DNA of 54,675 nucleotides from an uncultured Massilia sp. (GTDB lineage: Bacteria > Pseudomonadota > Gammaproteobacteria > Burkholderiales > Burkholderiaceae). The notes below the pieces were generated by a model. The model saw only the letters and a program-made list of their open reading frames with translations, was not told the DNA's origin and searched no databases. Position numbers and translations under genes: made by a program. Shown one piece after another: positions 34,181 through 44,678 of the stretch. Positions within the stretch are counted from its first letter, which is position 1; every line of letters begins with the position of its first letter. The DNA is taken from NCBI GenBank assembly GCA_946481275.1, contig CAMLMV010000043.1, forward strand, positions 1 through 54,675. The letters are read 5' to 3'.

Positions 34181-37168
34181 ATGACCCATTTGCACTCTCC
34201 AGGTCGCATGACCGTGCTGGCCGCCTTGCTGGCCGGCCTGTCGGCACCCGTGTTCGCCGCACCGGGCGGCGTCGTCATCAGCCAGGTCTACGGCGGCGGC
34301 GGTAATTCCGGCGCCACCTACAAGAACGATTACATCGAACTGCTGAACACGGGCGACACGGCCGTCACCTTGACCAACTGGAGCGTGCAATACGCGTCGG
34401 CCACGGGGACCAGCTGGCAGGTGACGAAGCTGCCCGCCAGCGTGACCCTGGCCGCCGGCCAGTACTACCTCGTGCACGAGGCGCTGGGCAGCGGCGGCAC
34501 GGATGCGCTGACGCCGGACGCCACCGGCACCATCACGATGAGCGCGACGGCCGGCAAGGTCGCGCTCGTCAACTCGATCACGGCCCTGTCGGGCGCCAGG
34601 CCGGTCGACAACGTCGTCGACCTCGTCGGCTTCGGCACCACTGCCGGCTATTACGAAGGCTCGGGCGCCACGCCGGCGCCGTCGAACACGCTGGCCGTTC
34701 TGCGCAAAGGTAATGGCTGCCTGGACACCAACGACAACAGCAGCGACTTCGTCACCGGCGCGGCGGCCCCGCGCAACACGTCCAGCGACCGTGTGTCGTG
34801 CAGCGGCGGACCGCTGCCGCAGCCGATCGTGCTCGCGTGTCCGGGCAGCGTGGGCATCGACGTCGGCACCGGCACGACCGCGCCGCTGCAGGCGAGCGAC
34901 GCCGACAGCCTCGTCAACAGCGCCGTCATCAGCAAGGGGGCCGTGTCCGGCATCAGCCTGACGGGCTTCACGCCGGCCACCGCCGACAACCGCACGGCGA
35001 CGGCGAACCTCGTCGTCGACGCGAGCCTGCCGGCCGGCACGTATCCGGTCGAGATCACGTTCGCCAACGACGCGAGCCAGAGCGCGAGCTGCACCGTCAA
35101 CGTGGCCGTCAGCGGCCTCGTCAAGATCCCGCAGATCCAGGGCAGCGGCTTGACGAGCCCGTACGTGAACACCGTGCAGACGACCTCCGGCGTCGTCACG
35201 AAGAAGCTGGGCAGCGGTTTCTACATCCAGGACCCGCAGGGCGATGGCGACCCGAACACGTCCGACGCGATCTTCGTGTTCGGCGCCACGGCCGCAGCCG
35301 CCGTGAAAGAAGGCGACCTCGTGCGCGTGACGGGCACCGTGACGGAGTTCACGCCGAACGGTGCGAAACGCTCCTATACGGAACTGAAGGACGTTAGCGC
35401 GGCCACGGTCCTCGGCAGCGGCAACACGATCACCCCCGTCAACATCGACCTGCCGACCGAGCTGAGCCACTACGAAGGCATGCTCGTGCGCTTCACCAGT
35501 CCGCTGACCGTCAACGGCAACAGCTACCTGGGCGACCGCGGCGAACTGGTGCTGGCCAACGGCCGCCGCGAGACGCCGACGAACCGCTACCGCGCCGGCA
35601 CGCTTGACGCGAACGCGCTGATCGCCGCCAACGCGCAGAACATGGTGGTCCTGGACGACGGCATCTTCACGACGCCGCCGCACATCCCTTACCTCGCCGC
35701 GGACAAGACCGTGCGCGCGGGCGACACGGTGACGGACCTCGTCGGGGTGCTCGACTTCGGCGCCATCGGTGGCGGCGGCGGCTGGTACAAGCTGCAGCCG
35801 ACCGAGACGCCCGTGTTCAGCCGCACGAACGCGCGCGAGGATGCGCCGACCGTCGTCGCGGGCAATGTCCGCGTGGCCAGCGCCAACGTGCTGAACTTCT
35901 TCACGACGTTCACGGACGGCACCGACGCGTGGGGCCGCACGGGGCGGGGCTGCACGATCGGCTCGTCCGCACCATCGAAAAGCAATTGCCGCGGCGCCGA
36001 CAACCTCGCCGAGTTCAACCGCCAGCGCGACAAGATCGTCAACGAGCTGAAAGAGATGAACGCGGATGCCGTCGGCCTGATGGAAATCCAGAACGACGGC
36101 GACATCACGGTGAGCTACCTCGTCGACGCGCTGAACGCGTCGATCGGCGCGCCCACGCCGACGTACGCGTACGTGGCCAAGCCGGCCGCGACGGGCACGG
36201 ACGCGATCCGCGTGGCGATGATCTACAAGCCGGCCGTGCTGACGCCGGTGGGCGGCGCGCTGTCGGACGGCGACGCCGTCAACAACCGTCCGCCGATGGC
36301 CCAGACCTTCAAGGTCAATGCGAACGGCGCGAAGTTCTCGCTGATCGTCAACCACCTGAAGTCGAAGGGCAGCTGCGGCGGCGCGGGTGCGGGCGACACG
36401 GACAGCGGCGACGGCCAGGGTTGCTGGACCGCGACCCGCGTGCTGCAGGCCAAGCGCCTGTTCTCCTACTTCATCCCGACCGTCGTGGCGGCGGCGGGCG
36501 ATCCGGACGTGCTGGCCGTGGGCGACTTCAACGCGTACGGCCATGAAGACCCGATCGCGTACCTGACGGACAACGGCATGGTCAACGAGCTGGAGCGTTT
36601 CGTGCGGCCGAACGGCACCCCGTATTCGTACGTGTTCGACGGCCAGAGCGGCTACCTCGACCACGCGCTGGCCAGCAGCGCCCTCGACCCGCAGGTGGCC
36701 GGCGTGACCGAGTGGCACAACAATGCGGATGAACCGGACGCGATCGACTACAACCTGGGCGACACGGCCGACGACCCGTACGTGAACAATCCGTTCCGCG
36801 CGTCCGACCACGATCCGGTCGTCGTGAGCCTGAACCTGGCGCCGGCCTACACGGACGTCACGGCCGGCGTGAAGATCGTGCCGGGCACGCTCGGCTACAA
36901 CCGCGTCACCGGTAAATTCAGCGGCAACGTGACGTTCACGAACACGAGCGGCGCGGCGCTGTCCGGCCCGCTGCGCTACGTGCTGCAAGGCTTGCCGGCC
37001 GGCGTCACGCTCGACAACAGGAGCGGCGACTTCAACGGCGCGCCGTACGTGACCCTGCCGGGCACCACGCTGGCGCCAGGCGCCGCCGTGACCGTGGCGC
37101 TGACGTTCACGAACCCGTCGAAGACGAACATCACGTTCACGTCGAAACTGTATTCCGGCACCTTTTGA
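34181..37168 (+). CDS. Large secreted ExeM/NucH-type nuclease with lamin-tail domain
   Basis: 995 residues: signal peptide (MTVLAALLAGLSAPVFAA), a lamin-tail domain (about 27-190; GVVISQVYGGGGNSGATYKN), an OB-fold-like region (about 310-420), and an endonuclease/exonuclease/phosphatase domain (about 560-885). Catalytic motifs are intact: NVLNFFTTF, VGLMEIQNDG, NHLKSKGSC, AVGDFNAYGHEDP and ASDHDPVVVS. A beta-sandwich ends the protein. This is the ExeM/NucH layout of extracellular DNases that act on biofilm DNA. No PEP-CTERM tail is present, so release or another anchoring route is expected. The next gene follows 14 bases after the stop. Confidence 0.92.
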   Translation: MTHLHSPGRMTVLAALLAGLSAPVFAAPGGVVISQVYGGGGNSGATYKNDYIELLNTGDTAVTLTNWSVQYASATGTSWQVTKLPASVTLAAGQYYLVHEALGSGGTDALTPDATGTITMSATAGKVALVNSITALSGARPVDNVVDLVGFGTTAGYYEGSGATPAPSNTLAVLRKGNGCLDTNDNSSDFVTGAAAPRNTSSDRVSCSGGPLPQPIVLACPGSVGIDVGTGTTAPLQASDADSLVNSAVISKGAVSGISLTGFTPATADNRTATANLVVDASLPAGTYPVEITFANDASQSASCTVNVAVSGLVKIPQIQGSGLTSPYVNTVQTTSGVVTKKLGSGFYIQDPQGDGDPNTSDAIFVFGATAAAAVKEGDLVRVTGTVTEFTPNGAKRSYTELKDVSAATVLGSGNTITPVNIDLPTELSHYEGMLVRFTSPLTVNGNSYLGDRGELVLANGRRETPTNRYRAGTLDANALIAANAQNMVVLDDGIFTTPPHIPYLAADKTVRAGDTVTDLVGVLDFGAIGGGGGWYKLQPTETPVFSRTNAREDAPTVVAGNVRVASANVLNFFTTFTDGTDAWGRTGRGCTIGSSAPSKSNCRGADNLAEFNRQRDKIVNELKEMNADAVGLMEIQNDGDITVSYLVDALNASIGAPTPTYAYVAKPAATGTDAIRVAMIYKPAVLTPVGGALSDGDAVNNRPPMAQTFKVNANGAKFSLIVNHLKSKGSCGGAGAGDTDSGDGQGCWTATRVLQAKRLFSYFIPTVVAAAGDPDVLAVGDFNAYGHEDPIAYLTDNGMVNELERFVRPNGTPYSYVFDGQSGYLDHALASSALDPQVAGVTEWHNNADEPDAIDYNLGDTADDPYVNNPFRASDHDPVVVSLNLAPAYTDVTAGVKIVPGTLGYNRVTGKFSGNVTFTNTSGAALSGPLRYVLQGLPAGVTLDNRSGDFNGAPYVTLPGTTLAPGAAVTVALTFTNPSKTNITFTSKLYSGTF

Positions 37169-37182
37169 TTGAGAGATCGCAC

Positions 37183-37749
37183 ATGATGAACCTGAAGACC
37201 TTCTTCTCCCGCGCGCTGCTGGCGCTGTCCCTGCTGGCCGGCGCCGCCACCGCAAGCCCGATCTACCACGTGGCGCTCGACACGACCGGCAAGACCGGCG
37301 ACGGCTACATGCAGATCGATTTCCTGCCGTTCGCCACGAGCGACGTGCTGACGGCGACGATCAGCGGCCTGGACGGCGCCTTCACCGGCACGCCGTTCCT
37401 CGACAACGTGGTCCAGTCGGGCGGTTCGTACACGTTCTCGAGCGATGCGTTCTCGGAGTTCTTCCAGTCGATTACGCTCGGCGGCAAATTCGGCTTCGAC
37501 GTGACGTTCGGCGGCGTGCCGACCGACGGCGGCAGCACGGGGCTGTCGGTCAGCCTGCTCGACAGCGTGGGCGATTACCTGGCGTTCCAGGCAGTGCAGA
37601 TCAGCCTGGTGGCGGGCGAGGCGCCGGTGGTGGCCGTCGATCCTGGCGTTGCGGCCGTGAATCCGGTGCCGGAGCCGGCTGACTGGGCGATCGTCGCGAC
37701 GGGCCTGGTCTTGCTGGGGGCGATGCAGCGCCGTCGATTTATTCGATAA
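37183..37749 (+). CDS. PEP-CTERM protein, NF038129-like
   Basis: 188 residues: signal peptide (LLALSLLAGAATASP), a beta-rich body (YHVALDTTGKTGDGYMQIDF) and a PEP-CTERM tail with PVPEPA at 161-166, a hydrophobic helix (WAIVATGLVLLGAM) and QRRRFIR. It resembles the PEP-CTERM family named NF038129, of unknown function. It should be processed by XrtB. The ATG at 37183 has GAGAG upstream, and the gene probably shares a transcript with the nuclease. Confidence 0.88.
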   Translation: MMNLKTFFSRALLALSLLAGAATASPIYHVALDTTGKTGDGYMQIDFLPFATSDVLTATISGLDGAFTGTPFLDNVVQSGGSYTFSSDAFSEFFQSITLGGKFGFDVTFGGVPTDGGSTGLSVSLLDSVGDYLAFQAVQISLVAGEAPVVAVDPGVAAVNPVPEPADWAIVATGLVLLGAMQRRRFIR

Positions 37750-37838
37750 ACATATGAATTTCCAATAGAAATCATATTGTTCAGGGGACTTTGCTTAGTG
37801 CATATTTGATCCTGTTGTCGCCGAGACAAGGATCTTAT

Positions 37839-38522
37839 ATGCGCGCACATGTCCTCGTGGCGGACCCCGACCCGGCCGTCCGCCAGCTGCTGGAACTGAA
37901 CCTGACCCGCGCGGGCCACGACGTCCGCCTGTGCGCGGACGCCGAGTCGGCGCTCGTCCTGCTCGACGACGCGGTCCCCGACATGCTGTTGCTCGAGTGG
38001 GACCTGCCGGGCCAGTCGGGCGAAGCGCTGATCCGGCGCCTGCACGCGCAGGCGCGCACGCGGGGGATCGCCATCATCATGGTGTCCGCGCGGGCAGGGG
38101 AGCACGACAAGATCCTCGCGCTGGAATCCGGCGCCGACGACTACCTGACGAAACCGTTCAATCCGCGCGAGCTGCTGGCCCGCATGCAGGCCGTGCTGCG
38201 CCGGCGCGTGCCGCATGCGTCCGTCGACGCCGTGCAGATGGCGGGCCTGCACCTCGATCCGTACACGCAGCGCGTGGTGGCCGGGGTCAGTCCGGTCGCG
38301 CTGGGGGCCGTCGAATTCCGTTTACTAAACTTCCTCATGCACCATCCGGAGCGCGTGCACACGCGCTCGCAATTGCTGGACAAGGTCTGGGGCCGGCACG
38401 CCGTGCTGGAGGAGCGCACGGTCGACGCGCACGTGGGCCGCCTGCGCCACGCGCTGCAGCCGAGCGGTCACCAGGAGCATATCGAGACGGTGCGCGGCAC
38501 CGGCTACCGCTTCGTCGCCTGA
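37839..38522 (+). CDS. OmpR/PhoB-type response regulator with altered phospho-acceptor site
   Basis: 227 residues. Receiver domain (1-120) and winged-helix DNA-binding domain (about 130-227; EFRLLNFLMHHPERVHTRSQ, VDAHVGRLRHAL, RGTGYRFVA). The receiver keeps Ser83 and Lys105 (DDYLTKPFNPRELLAR), but the acceptor position, Asp53 in PhoB, is Glu53 (LLLEWDLPG) and the acidic pair reads Asp9-Pro10. Normal phosphorylation is therefore doubtful; Glu may mimic the active state. No histidine kinase is adjacent. AAGGA precedes the ATG, and epsA starts 2 bases after the stop. Confidence 0.93.
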   Translation: MRAHVLVADPDPAVRQLLELNLTRAGHDVRLCADAESALVLLDDAVPDMLLLEWDLPGQSGEALIRRLHAQARTRGIAIIMVSARAGEHDKILALESGADDYLTKPFNPRELLARMQAVLRRRVPHASVDAVQMAGLHLDPYTQRVVAGVSPVALGAVEFRLLNFLMHHPERVHTRSQLLDKVWGRHAVLEERTVDAHVGRLRHALQPSGHQEHIETVRGTGYRFVA

Positions 38523-38524
38523 CC

Positions 38525-39289
38525 GTGGACCCTGTCGTCATCCTCAGCCGCCAGGAGCAGGAATACGTGCTGTGCGCCATCGAATCCGGCCTGCGCGTGG
38601 CGGGCCCGCACCAGTTCTTCCTGTGGACCCAGGGCCAGGTGCAGGCGCTGCTGCCGCACCGGGTGCTCGTGTGCCTGCAGTTCGGCCACGGCGGCATGTT
38701 GACGCGGCTGGAATGCCTGCACGGCACCGTGCTGGCGCCGGGGGCGCAGCAGGCGTTGACGGACCTGGCGCTGCGCATCGCGCGGGGTGGCCGGCTGGCG
38801 ATGGCGATCGACGCGCACGAGGCGCCGGACGGCCTGGGCGGCGAGATCCTGCGGCTGGGATTCGACAATGTGCTCGCGCACGGCACGGGGCCGACGAGCA
38901 TGGGCGGGAGTGTGTTCCTGCTGTTCGGCCTGGCGGTGCGGCCGACCGCGCGTCACGCGTATTTCCTGGAACTGCTGCTGCCGCACCTGCACCTGGCGCT
39001 CGGGCGGCTGCCGGCGGCGCGGACGCTCATGGCCGGGGCGCCGGTACGTGCGCTCTCCGCGCGCGAGACCGAGATCATCGGCTGGCTGCGGGCGGGGAAG
39101 AGCAATGACGAGATGGGGAGGCTCCTGGGGATCAGCGCGCTGACCGTCAAGAACCATTTGCAGCGGATCTACCGCACGCTCGGCGTCAACAACCGGGCGC
39201 ATGCGCTGGCGCGCTGCATGGAGTTACGCTTGCTGGAGGGCGATCAGGACTGCGGTGCGTCGGCTGCGGCGCGGCGCATGGCTTCGTAG
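38525..39289 (+). CDS. epsA: LuxR-type EPS regulator EpsA
   Basis: 254 residues, GTG start 2 bases after the response-regulator stop. An N-terminal domain (LSRQEQEYVLCAIESGLRV, HQFFLWTQGQVQALLPHRVL) is followed by a C-terminal LuxR helix-turn-helix: LSARETEIIGWLRAGKSNDE, MGRLLGISALTVKNHLQRIY and RTLGVNNRAHALAR. It matches the XrtB/PEP-CTERM-associated EpsA regulators that accompany EPS operons. Here it lies more than 20 kb from the core eps genes. Its 3' end overlaps the convergent lipoprotein gene by 46 bases. Confidence 0.87.
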   Translation: MDPVVILSRQEQEYVLCAIESGLRVAGPHQFFLWTQGQVQALLPHRVLVCLQFGHGGMLTRLECLHGTVLAPGAQQALTDLALRIARGGRLAMAIDAHEAPDGLGGEILRLGFDNVLAHGTGPTSMGGSVFLLFGLAVRPTARHAYFLELLLPHLHLALGRLPAARTLMAGAPVRALSARETEIIGWLRAGKSNDEMGRLLGISALTVKNHLQRIYRTLGVNNRAHALARCMELRLLEGDQDCGASAAARRMAS

Positions 39290-39504
39290 CGGAAGGCTTC
39301 GGCGTTCGCGTCGATGATGCGCAGGCCGTTGCAGCCTTCGGCCGCGCAATCCGGTGCCGGCGAGTTGGCCGAGGCAACCTGGGCGGCGCTGCCGGTCATC
39401 GCGGCGGTCTGGACCGGCTGGTCGATCTGGGCGCCACTGCCGCAGGCGGCGAGCAGGGAGGCGAGGCTGACGGCGATAACGGTACGAAAAGCAGAGATTT
39501 TCAT
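39244..39504 (-). CDS. Small lipoprotein, unknown function
   Basis: 86 residues on the reverse strand, ATG at 39504. A classic lipoprotein signal ends in the lipobox LLAAC (SLASLLAACGSGAQ), followed by a short low-complexity region with two cysteines (DCAAEGCNG) and a charged C-terminus (AFRYEAMRRAA). No family recognised. It is convergent with epsA and overlaps its end. Its promoter would lie in the AT-rich region to the right. Confidence 0.72.
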   Translation of the reverse strand: MKISAFRTVIAVSLASLLAACGSGAQIDQPVQTAAMTGSAAQVASANSPAPDCAAEGCNGLRIIDANAEAFRYEAMRRAAADAPQS

Positions 39505-39978
39505 GATTTAAGGCAACGCAAAACTCATCGATGCGTCACTGTAACGCCGGTTTTTCCGTAGCTCAATATTTTTGTTGTTAATTTCGTGCAAATATTATCG
39601 TTTCGAAAGATTTTCGCGTGGAAATAAGCGAAGATAAGCGATGATATTGGGAAATATACTGACAGAAACTTTAAATGCACTTGGGAAAAAATTCGCGCAA
39701 AAACGACAGAAATCCTTCTCCCATTAACGAAAAAACATAAAGGATTTCACACAGATAACGGGGTATGCTAGGCATTCCGTCATCCCCGACCCCAGGGATG
39801 GGGGGACGATTGCCTTAACAGTGTTCAGGCGGGCAGAACGAGGTTAGAATTTTGCGAACAAGAAATCCGTTTGCGAATTCGACCGACGATCGATGCGGGA
39901 AAATGATTTGTCGCCATGACGGGGCCATGGTAGCCTTCACGCAAGGCTTTACACTAAAGCAATAGAGGAGTCGGTTGG
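39505..39978. other. AT-rich intergenic region between the lipoprotein and gspG operons
   Basis: 474 bases with divergent genes on both sides, so it must hold two promoters. Visible elements: ATAAGCGA twice in direct order with a 10-base period (39624-39631, 39634-39641), TTTGCGAA twice in direct order (39851-39858, 39870-39877), a short hairpin (39781-39786 with 39795-39800), and TACACT at 39950-39955 as a possible -10 for gspG. AGAGGAG at 39964-39970 is the gspG ribosome-binding site. No ORF is convincing. Confidence 0.5.
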
Positions 39979-40422
39979 ATGTATCGTGTGCAGAACCAGG
40001 ACACCGCCGCGCGGGTCCGCCAGGCTGGTTTTACCCTGCTTGAACTCTTGGTAGTTATCGTTATCATCGGCTTGCTGGCGGCTTACGTCGGGCCGAAATA
40101 CTTCTCGCAACTGGGCAAGTCCGAGGTCACGGTCGCCAAGGCCCAGATCGAAGCGTTCGAAAAATCGCTGGACACCTATCGCCTCGACGTCGGCCGCTAC
40201 CCGACGACGGAAGAGGGCCTGAACGCGTTGCTCACGGCGCCGTCCACGGCGTCCGGCAAGTGGAACGGCCCGTACCTGAAGAAGGGTGTCCCGCTCGATC
40301 CGTGGGGCCATGCCTACCAGTACCGCGCGCCCGGCACCAAGGGCGAGTATGAAGTGGTCTCGCTCGGCAAGGACGGCCAGCCGGGCGGCGAAGGCGAGAA
40401 CGCCGACATCAGCTCCCAATAA
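39979..40422 (+). CDS. gspG: Major pseudopilin GspG
   Basis: 147 residues. Prepilin leader cut before F in RQAGFTLLELLVVIVIIG, with Glu at position 5 of the mature chain. The rest has GspG hallmarks: KAQIEAFEKSLDTYRLDVGR, YPTTEEGLNALL, GPYLKKGVPLDPWGHAYQYR and a C-terminal EYEVVSLGKDGQPGG region where GspG proteins bind calcium. It would form the shaft of a type II secretion pseudopilus. First gene of the operon. Confidence 0.93.
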   Translation: MYRVQNQDTAARVRQAGFTLLELLVVIVIIGLLAAYVGPKYFSQLGKSEVTVAKAQIEAFEKSLDTYRLDVGRYPTTEEGLNALLTAPSTASGKWNGPYLKKGVPLDPWGHAYQYRAPGTKGEYEVVSLGKDGQPGGEGENADISSQ

Positions 40423-40443
40423 CGCTTCCCGCCTGTCGCTCCC

Positions 40444-41627
40444 ATGCAGTTCGCGGTTCGCACCCTTGCGCCCGACATGCGCATCGCCAGCGTGCTCGTC
40501 GACGCCGTCGACGAGGCGGACGCGCGCCGCCAGGTCGAGGCGCGCGGCCTGTTCGTCAGCGCGATCGAACCCGTGCAGGCGCCGCTGCTGCGCCGCCAGC
40601 GCGGCGGCAAGCTGTCGCTCGTGCTGTTCAGCCAGGAGCTGCTTGCGCTGCTGACGGCGGGCCTGGGCATCGTCGAAGGGCTGGAAGCGCTGCTGGAAAA
40701 GGAAACGAGTCCCGCCACGCGCAGCGTGCTCGAACGGCTGCTGGCCGGGCTGCGCGAAGGCAAGCGCCTGTCCACCGTGATGGCCGCGCAGCCCGCGCTG
40801 TTCCCGCCGCTGTACGTGGGCATCGTGCGCGCGGCCGAAGGCACGAGCGACCTGCCGCGCGCGCTCGAACGCTACATCGAATACCAGCAGCGCATCGACA
40901 CCGTGCGCGCCAAGGTCGTCAGCGCCTCGATCTATCCCGCGATCCTGCTGCTCGTGGGCGGCGGCGTGAGCATTTTCCTGATGTCGTACGTCGTGCCGCG
41001 CTTCGCCGAGGTGTACCAGGGCGCCGGCCGCAACCTGCCGTGGATGTCGCGCCTGATGCTGGACTGGGGCCAGTTCGCGGGCCGGCATGCGGGAGGACTC
41101 CTCATCGGTTTCGTGGCGTTCGTCGCACTGGCCGCCTGGGCGATCCGGCGCGCGCTGAAACAGGGCGGCGCCGCGCGCCTGCTGGCGAAGCTGCCCGGCA
41201 TCGGCGAGCGCGCCCGCATCTATGAACTCTCGCGCCTGTACCTCACGCTGGGCATGCTGAACGAAGGCGGCATCACGCTCGTCAATGCGATCGATACCGT
41301 GCAGGGCATGGTATCGCCCGGTATCGCCGGCGGCCTGAAAGCGGCGCGCACGGCGATCGAGGCGGGCCGGCCGATGTCCGACGCGTTCGAAGCGAACGGC
41401 CTGACGACGCCAATCTCGCTGCGCATGCTGCGCGTGGGCGAGCGCACGGGCGCGATGGGCACGATGCTCACTCGCTCGGCCGCGTTCTACGACGGCGAGA
41501 TCGGCCGCTGGATCGACCGTTTCACCCGTACCTTCGAACCCCTGCTGATGGCGGCCATCGGCCTCGTCGTCGGCGCCATCGTCGTGCTGTTGTACATGCC
41601 CATATTCGACCTCGCCGGAGACATGTC

Positions 41628-41631
<4 letters not shown>
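40444..41631 (+). CDS. gspF: Type II secretion inner-membrane protein GspF-like
   Basis: 395 residues with three strong membrane segments (AILLLVGGGVSIFLMSYVV, GGLLIGFVAFVALAAWA, LLMAAIGLVVGAIVVLLYMP) and two cytoplasmic helical GspF domains (FSQELLALLTAGLGIVEGLE; LSRLYLTLGMLNEGGITLVN). It is the platform protein that couples the ATPase to pilin assembly. It lies 21 bases after gspG; the stop overlaps the gspE start as GTGA. Confidence 0.93.
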
Positions 41632-43311
<1,680 letters not shown>

Positions 43312-43319
<8 letters not shown>

Positions 43320-44130
43320 TGGTTTCAAGTCGAGCTTCGGCCAGTCGCTGCGCATCGGCATCGCGCCGGACGCGCTGGCGCTCGTGCGCACCAGCATCTG
43401 GCCGCACGAGCGCGCGCGCCTGCTCGGCCAGGTGGCGGCAACGGGCAACGATCCCGTGTCGCTGGGCGCGGCGCTCGGGATGCTGCTGGGCGAGCACGAC
43501 GTGGCCGGCCTGCCGGCGACGGTGGTGCTGGCCGACGACCTCGCGCGGCTGTGGCAGGTGACGCCGCCGGAAGGCGCGACACGCCTCGCCGACCTGGAGG
43601 CGGCGGCCATGCTGCGCTTCCAGTCGCTGTTCGGGGGCGTATCCGGCTGGACGATCAGCGCGGACTGGGATGCGGCGCGCCCGTTCCTCGCGGCGGCGCT
43701 GCCGCTGTCCCTGCTCGAACAATTGACGACGGCAGCAATCTCCCAGCGCTTCAAGCTGGTCGAGATCGTGCCGCAATTCGTCGCCGCGTTGAACCAGCAC
43801 CGCCGCGTGCGCCGCACGGGGGCGTGGTTCGGCGTCGTGCACGGCGGCGTATTGTCCATTGCCGCGTTCGACGGCGACCTGCTCGCGGCCGTGCGCACGG
43901 CGCCGATCCCGGCGGGCGCGGACCGCGACTGGCTGGAGGGCCACGTGGCGCGCGAGGCGCTGCGCGTGGGCCTGTCGCGGCCGGAGCGCCTGCAGATCTG
44001 CGGCCCCGCGCCGAAGGGCTGGGCGAGCAGCGCGGGCCGGCTGAAATTCGCCTGCACGCTGTTCGAGGACGAGACCGATCCGCTGTGGCCCGACTGCGCG
44101 CGGCTTGCGCTGACGGGGAGGGCGCCATGA
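43312..44130 (+). CDS. PilM/GspL-position protein of the secretion-like operon
   Basis: 272 residues, GGAGGG before the ATG, overlapping gspE. No membrane helix is evident. The order SLRIGIAPDALALVRTS, FGVVHGGVLSIAAFDGDLL and LQICGPAPKGW recalls the actin-like PilM, MshI and GspL-N proteins, but conserved nucleotide-binding residues of PilM are not obvious. Position directly before three small single-pass proteins supports a PilM-like role in linking the ATPase to the envelope. The family assignment is an inference from position and faint resemblance. Confidence 0.62.
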
Positions 44131-44678
44131 AGAAGGTCCGCATCGATTTCGCGCCCCCCAGCCTCGCCCGCACGTGGCACCGTGCGCCGCGCGGGACGTG
44201 GAGCCTGCTGATCGCCGCCTTCGCGCTCGCGGGGCCGCTCGCGAGCGGCGTCGCGCAATACCGCAGCCTGCAGCGCGTGGAGGCAGAGCGGACGGCGCAG
44301 GTCGCGCAGGCGCAGGCCCGCGCCGTCGCGCGCGCACCCGTCGCCGCGCCCGCGCGCACGGTGCCGCCCGCGCAGGCCGGTGCCGTGAACGCGTCCGTGC
44401 AGCAGCTGAACCTGCCGTGGCGCGGCCTGCACGACGCCGTCCAGGCGGCGACGCCGGCGACCATCGCGCTGCTGGCGCTGGAACCGGATGCGAGAAAGAG
44501 CAGCGTGCGCATCACGGCGGAAGCGAAGAACAGCGACGACATGATCGCGTACGTCGAGGCGCTGCAGCGCGTCGAGTGGTTCACGACCGTCCTGCTGGCG
44601 CGCCACGAGATCAATGAGCAGGACGCGAACCGGCCGATCCGCTTCCAGATCGATGCGCAGTGGAGGGCCGCGCGATGA
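44127..44678 (+). CDS. PilN-position single-pass membrane protein
   Basis: 183 residues, ATGA overlap with the preceding gene. A short basic cytoplasmic start (KKVRIDFAPPSLARTWHR), one membrane helix (SLLIAAFALAGPLASGVA), an Ala/Arg-rich coiled stretch and a small alpha/beta domain (SVRITAEAKNSDDMIAYVEA) fit the PilN/GspL-C topology. It would form a heterodimer with the next protein. Similarity is structural rather than by strong motifs. Confidence 0.65.
   Translation: MKKVRIDFAPPSLARTWHRAPRGTWSLLIAAFALAGPLASGVAQYRSLQRVEAERTAQVAQAQARAVARAPVAAPARTVPPAQAGAVNASVQQLNLPWRGLHDAVQAATPATIALLALEPDARKSSVRITAEAKNSDDMIAYVEALQRVEWFTTVLLARHEINEQDANRPIRFQIDAQWRAAR

Noticed and set aside
34163..37255. A reverse-strand open frame of about 1030 codons across the nuclease gene
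   Set aside because: It is antisense to a well-supported nuclease. The translation is Arg/Val/His-rich with no domain, and long antisense frames are expected at this G+C content. Similar frames at 2496-4124 and 14900-17245 were dropped for the same reason.
39781..39800. Hairpin in the gspG upstream region as a terminator
   Set aside because: The stem is only six bases, there is no T-run, and it does not follow a gene end on that strand.
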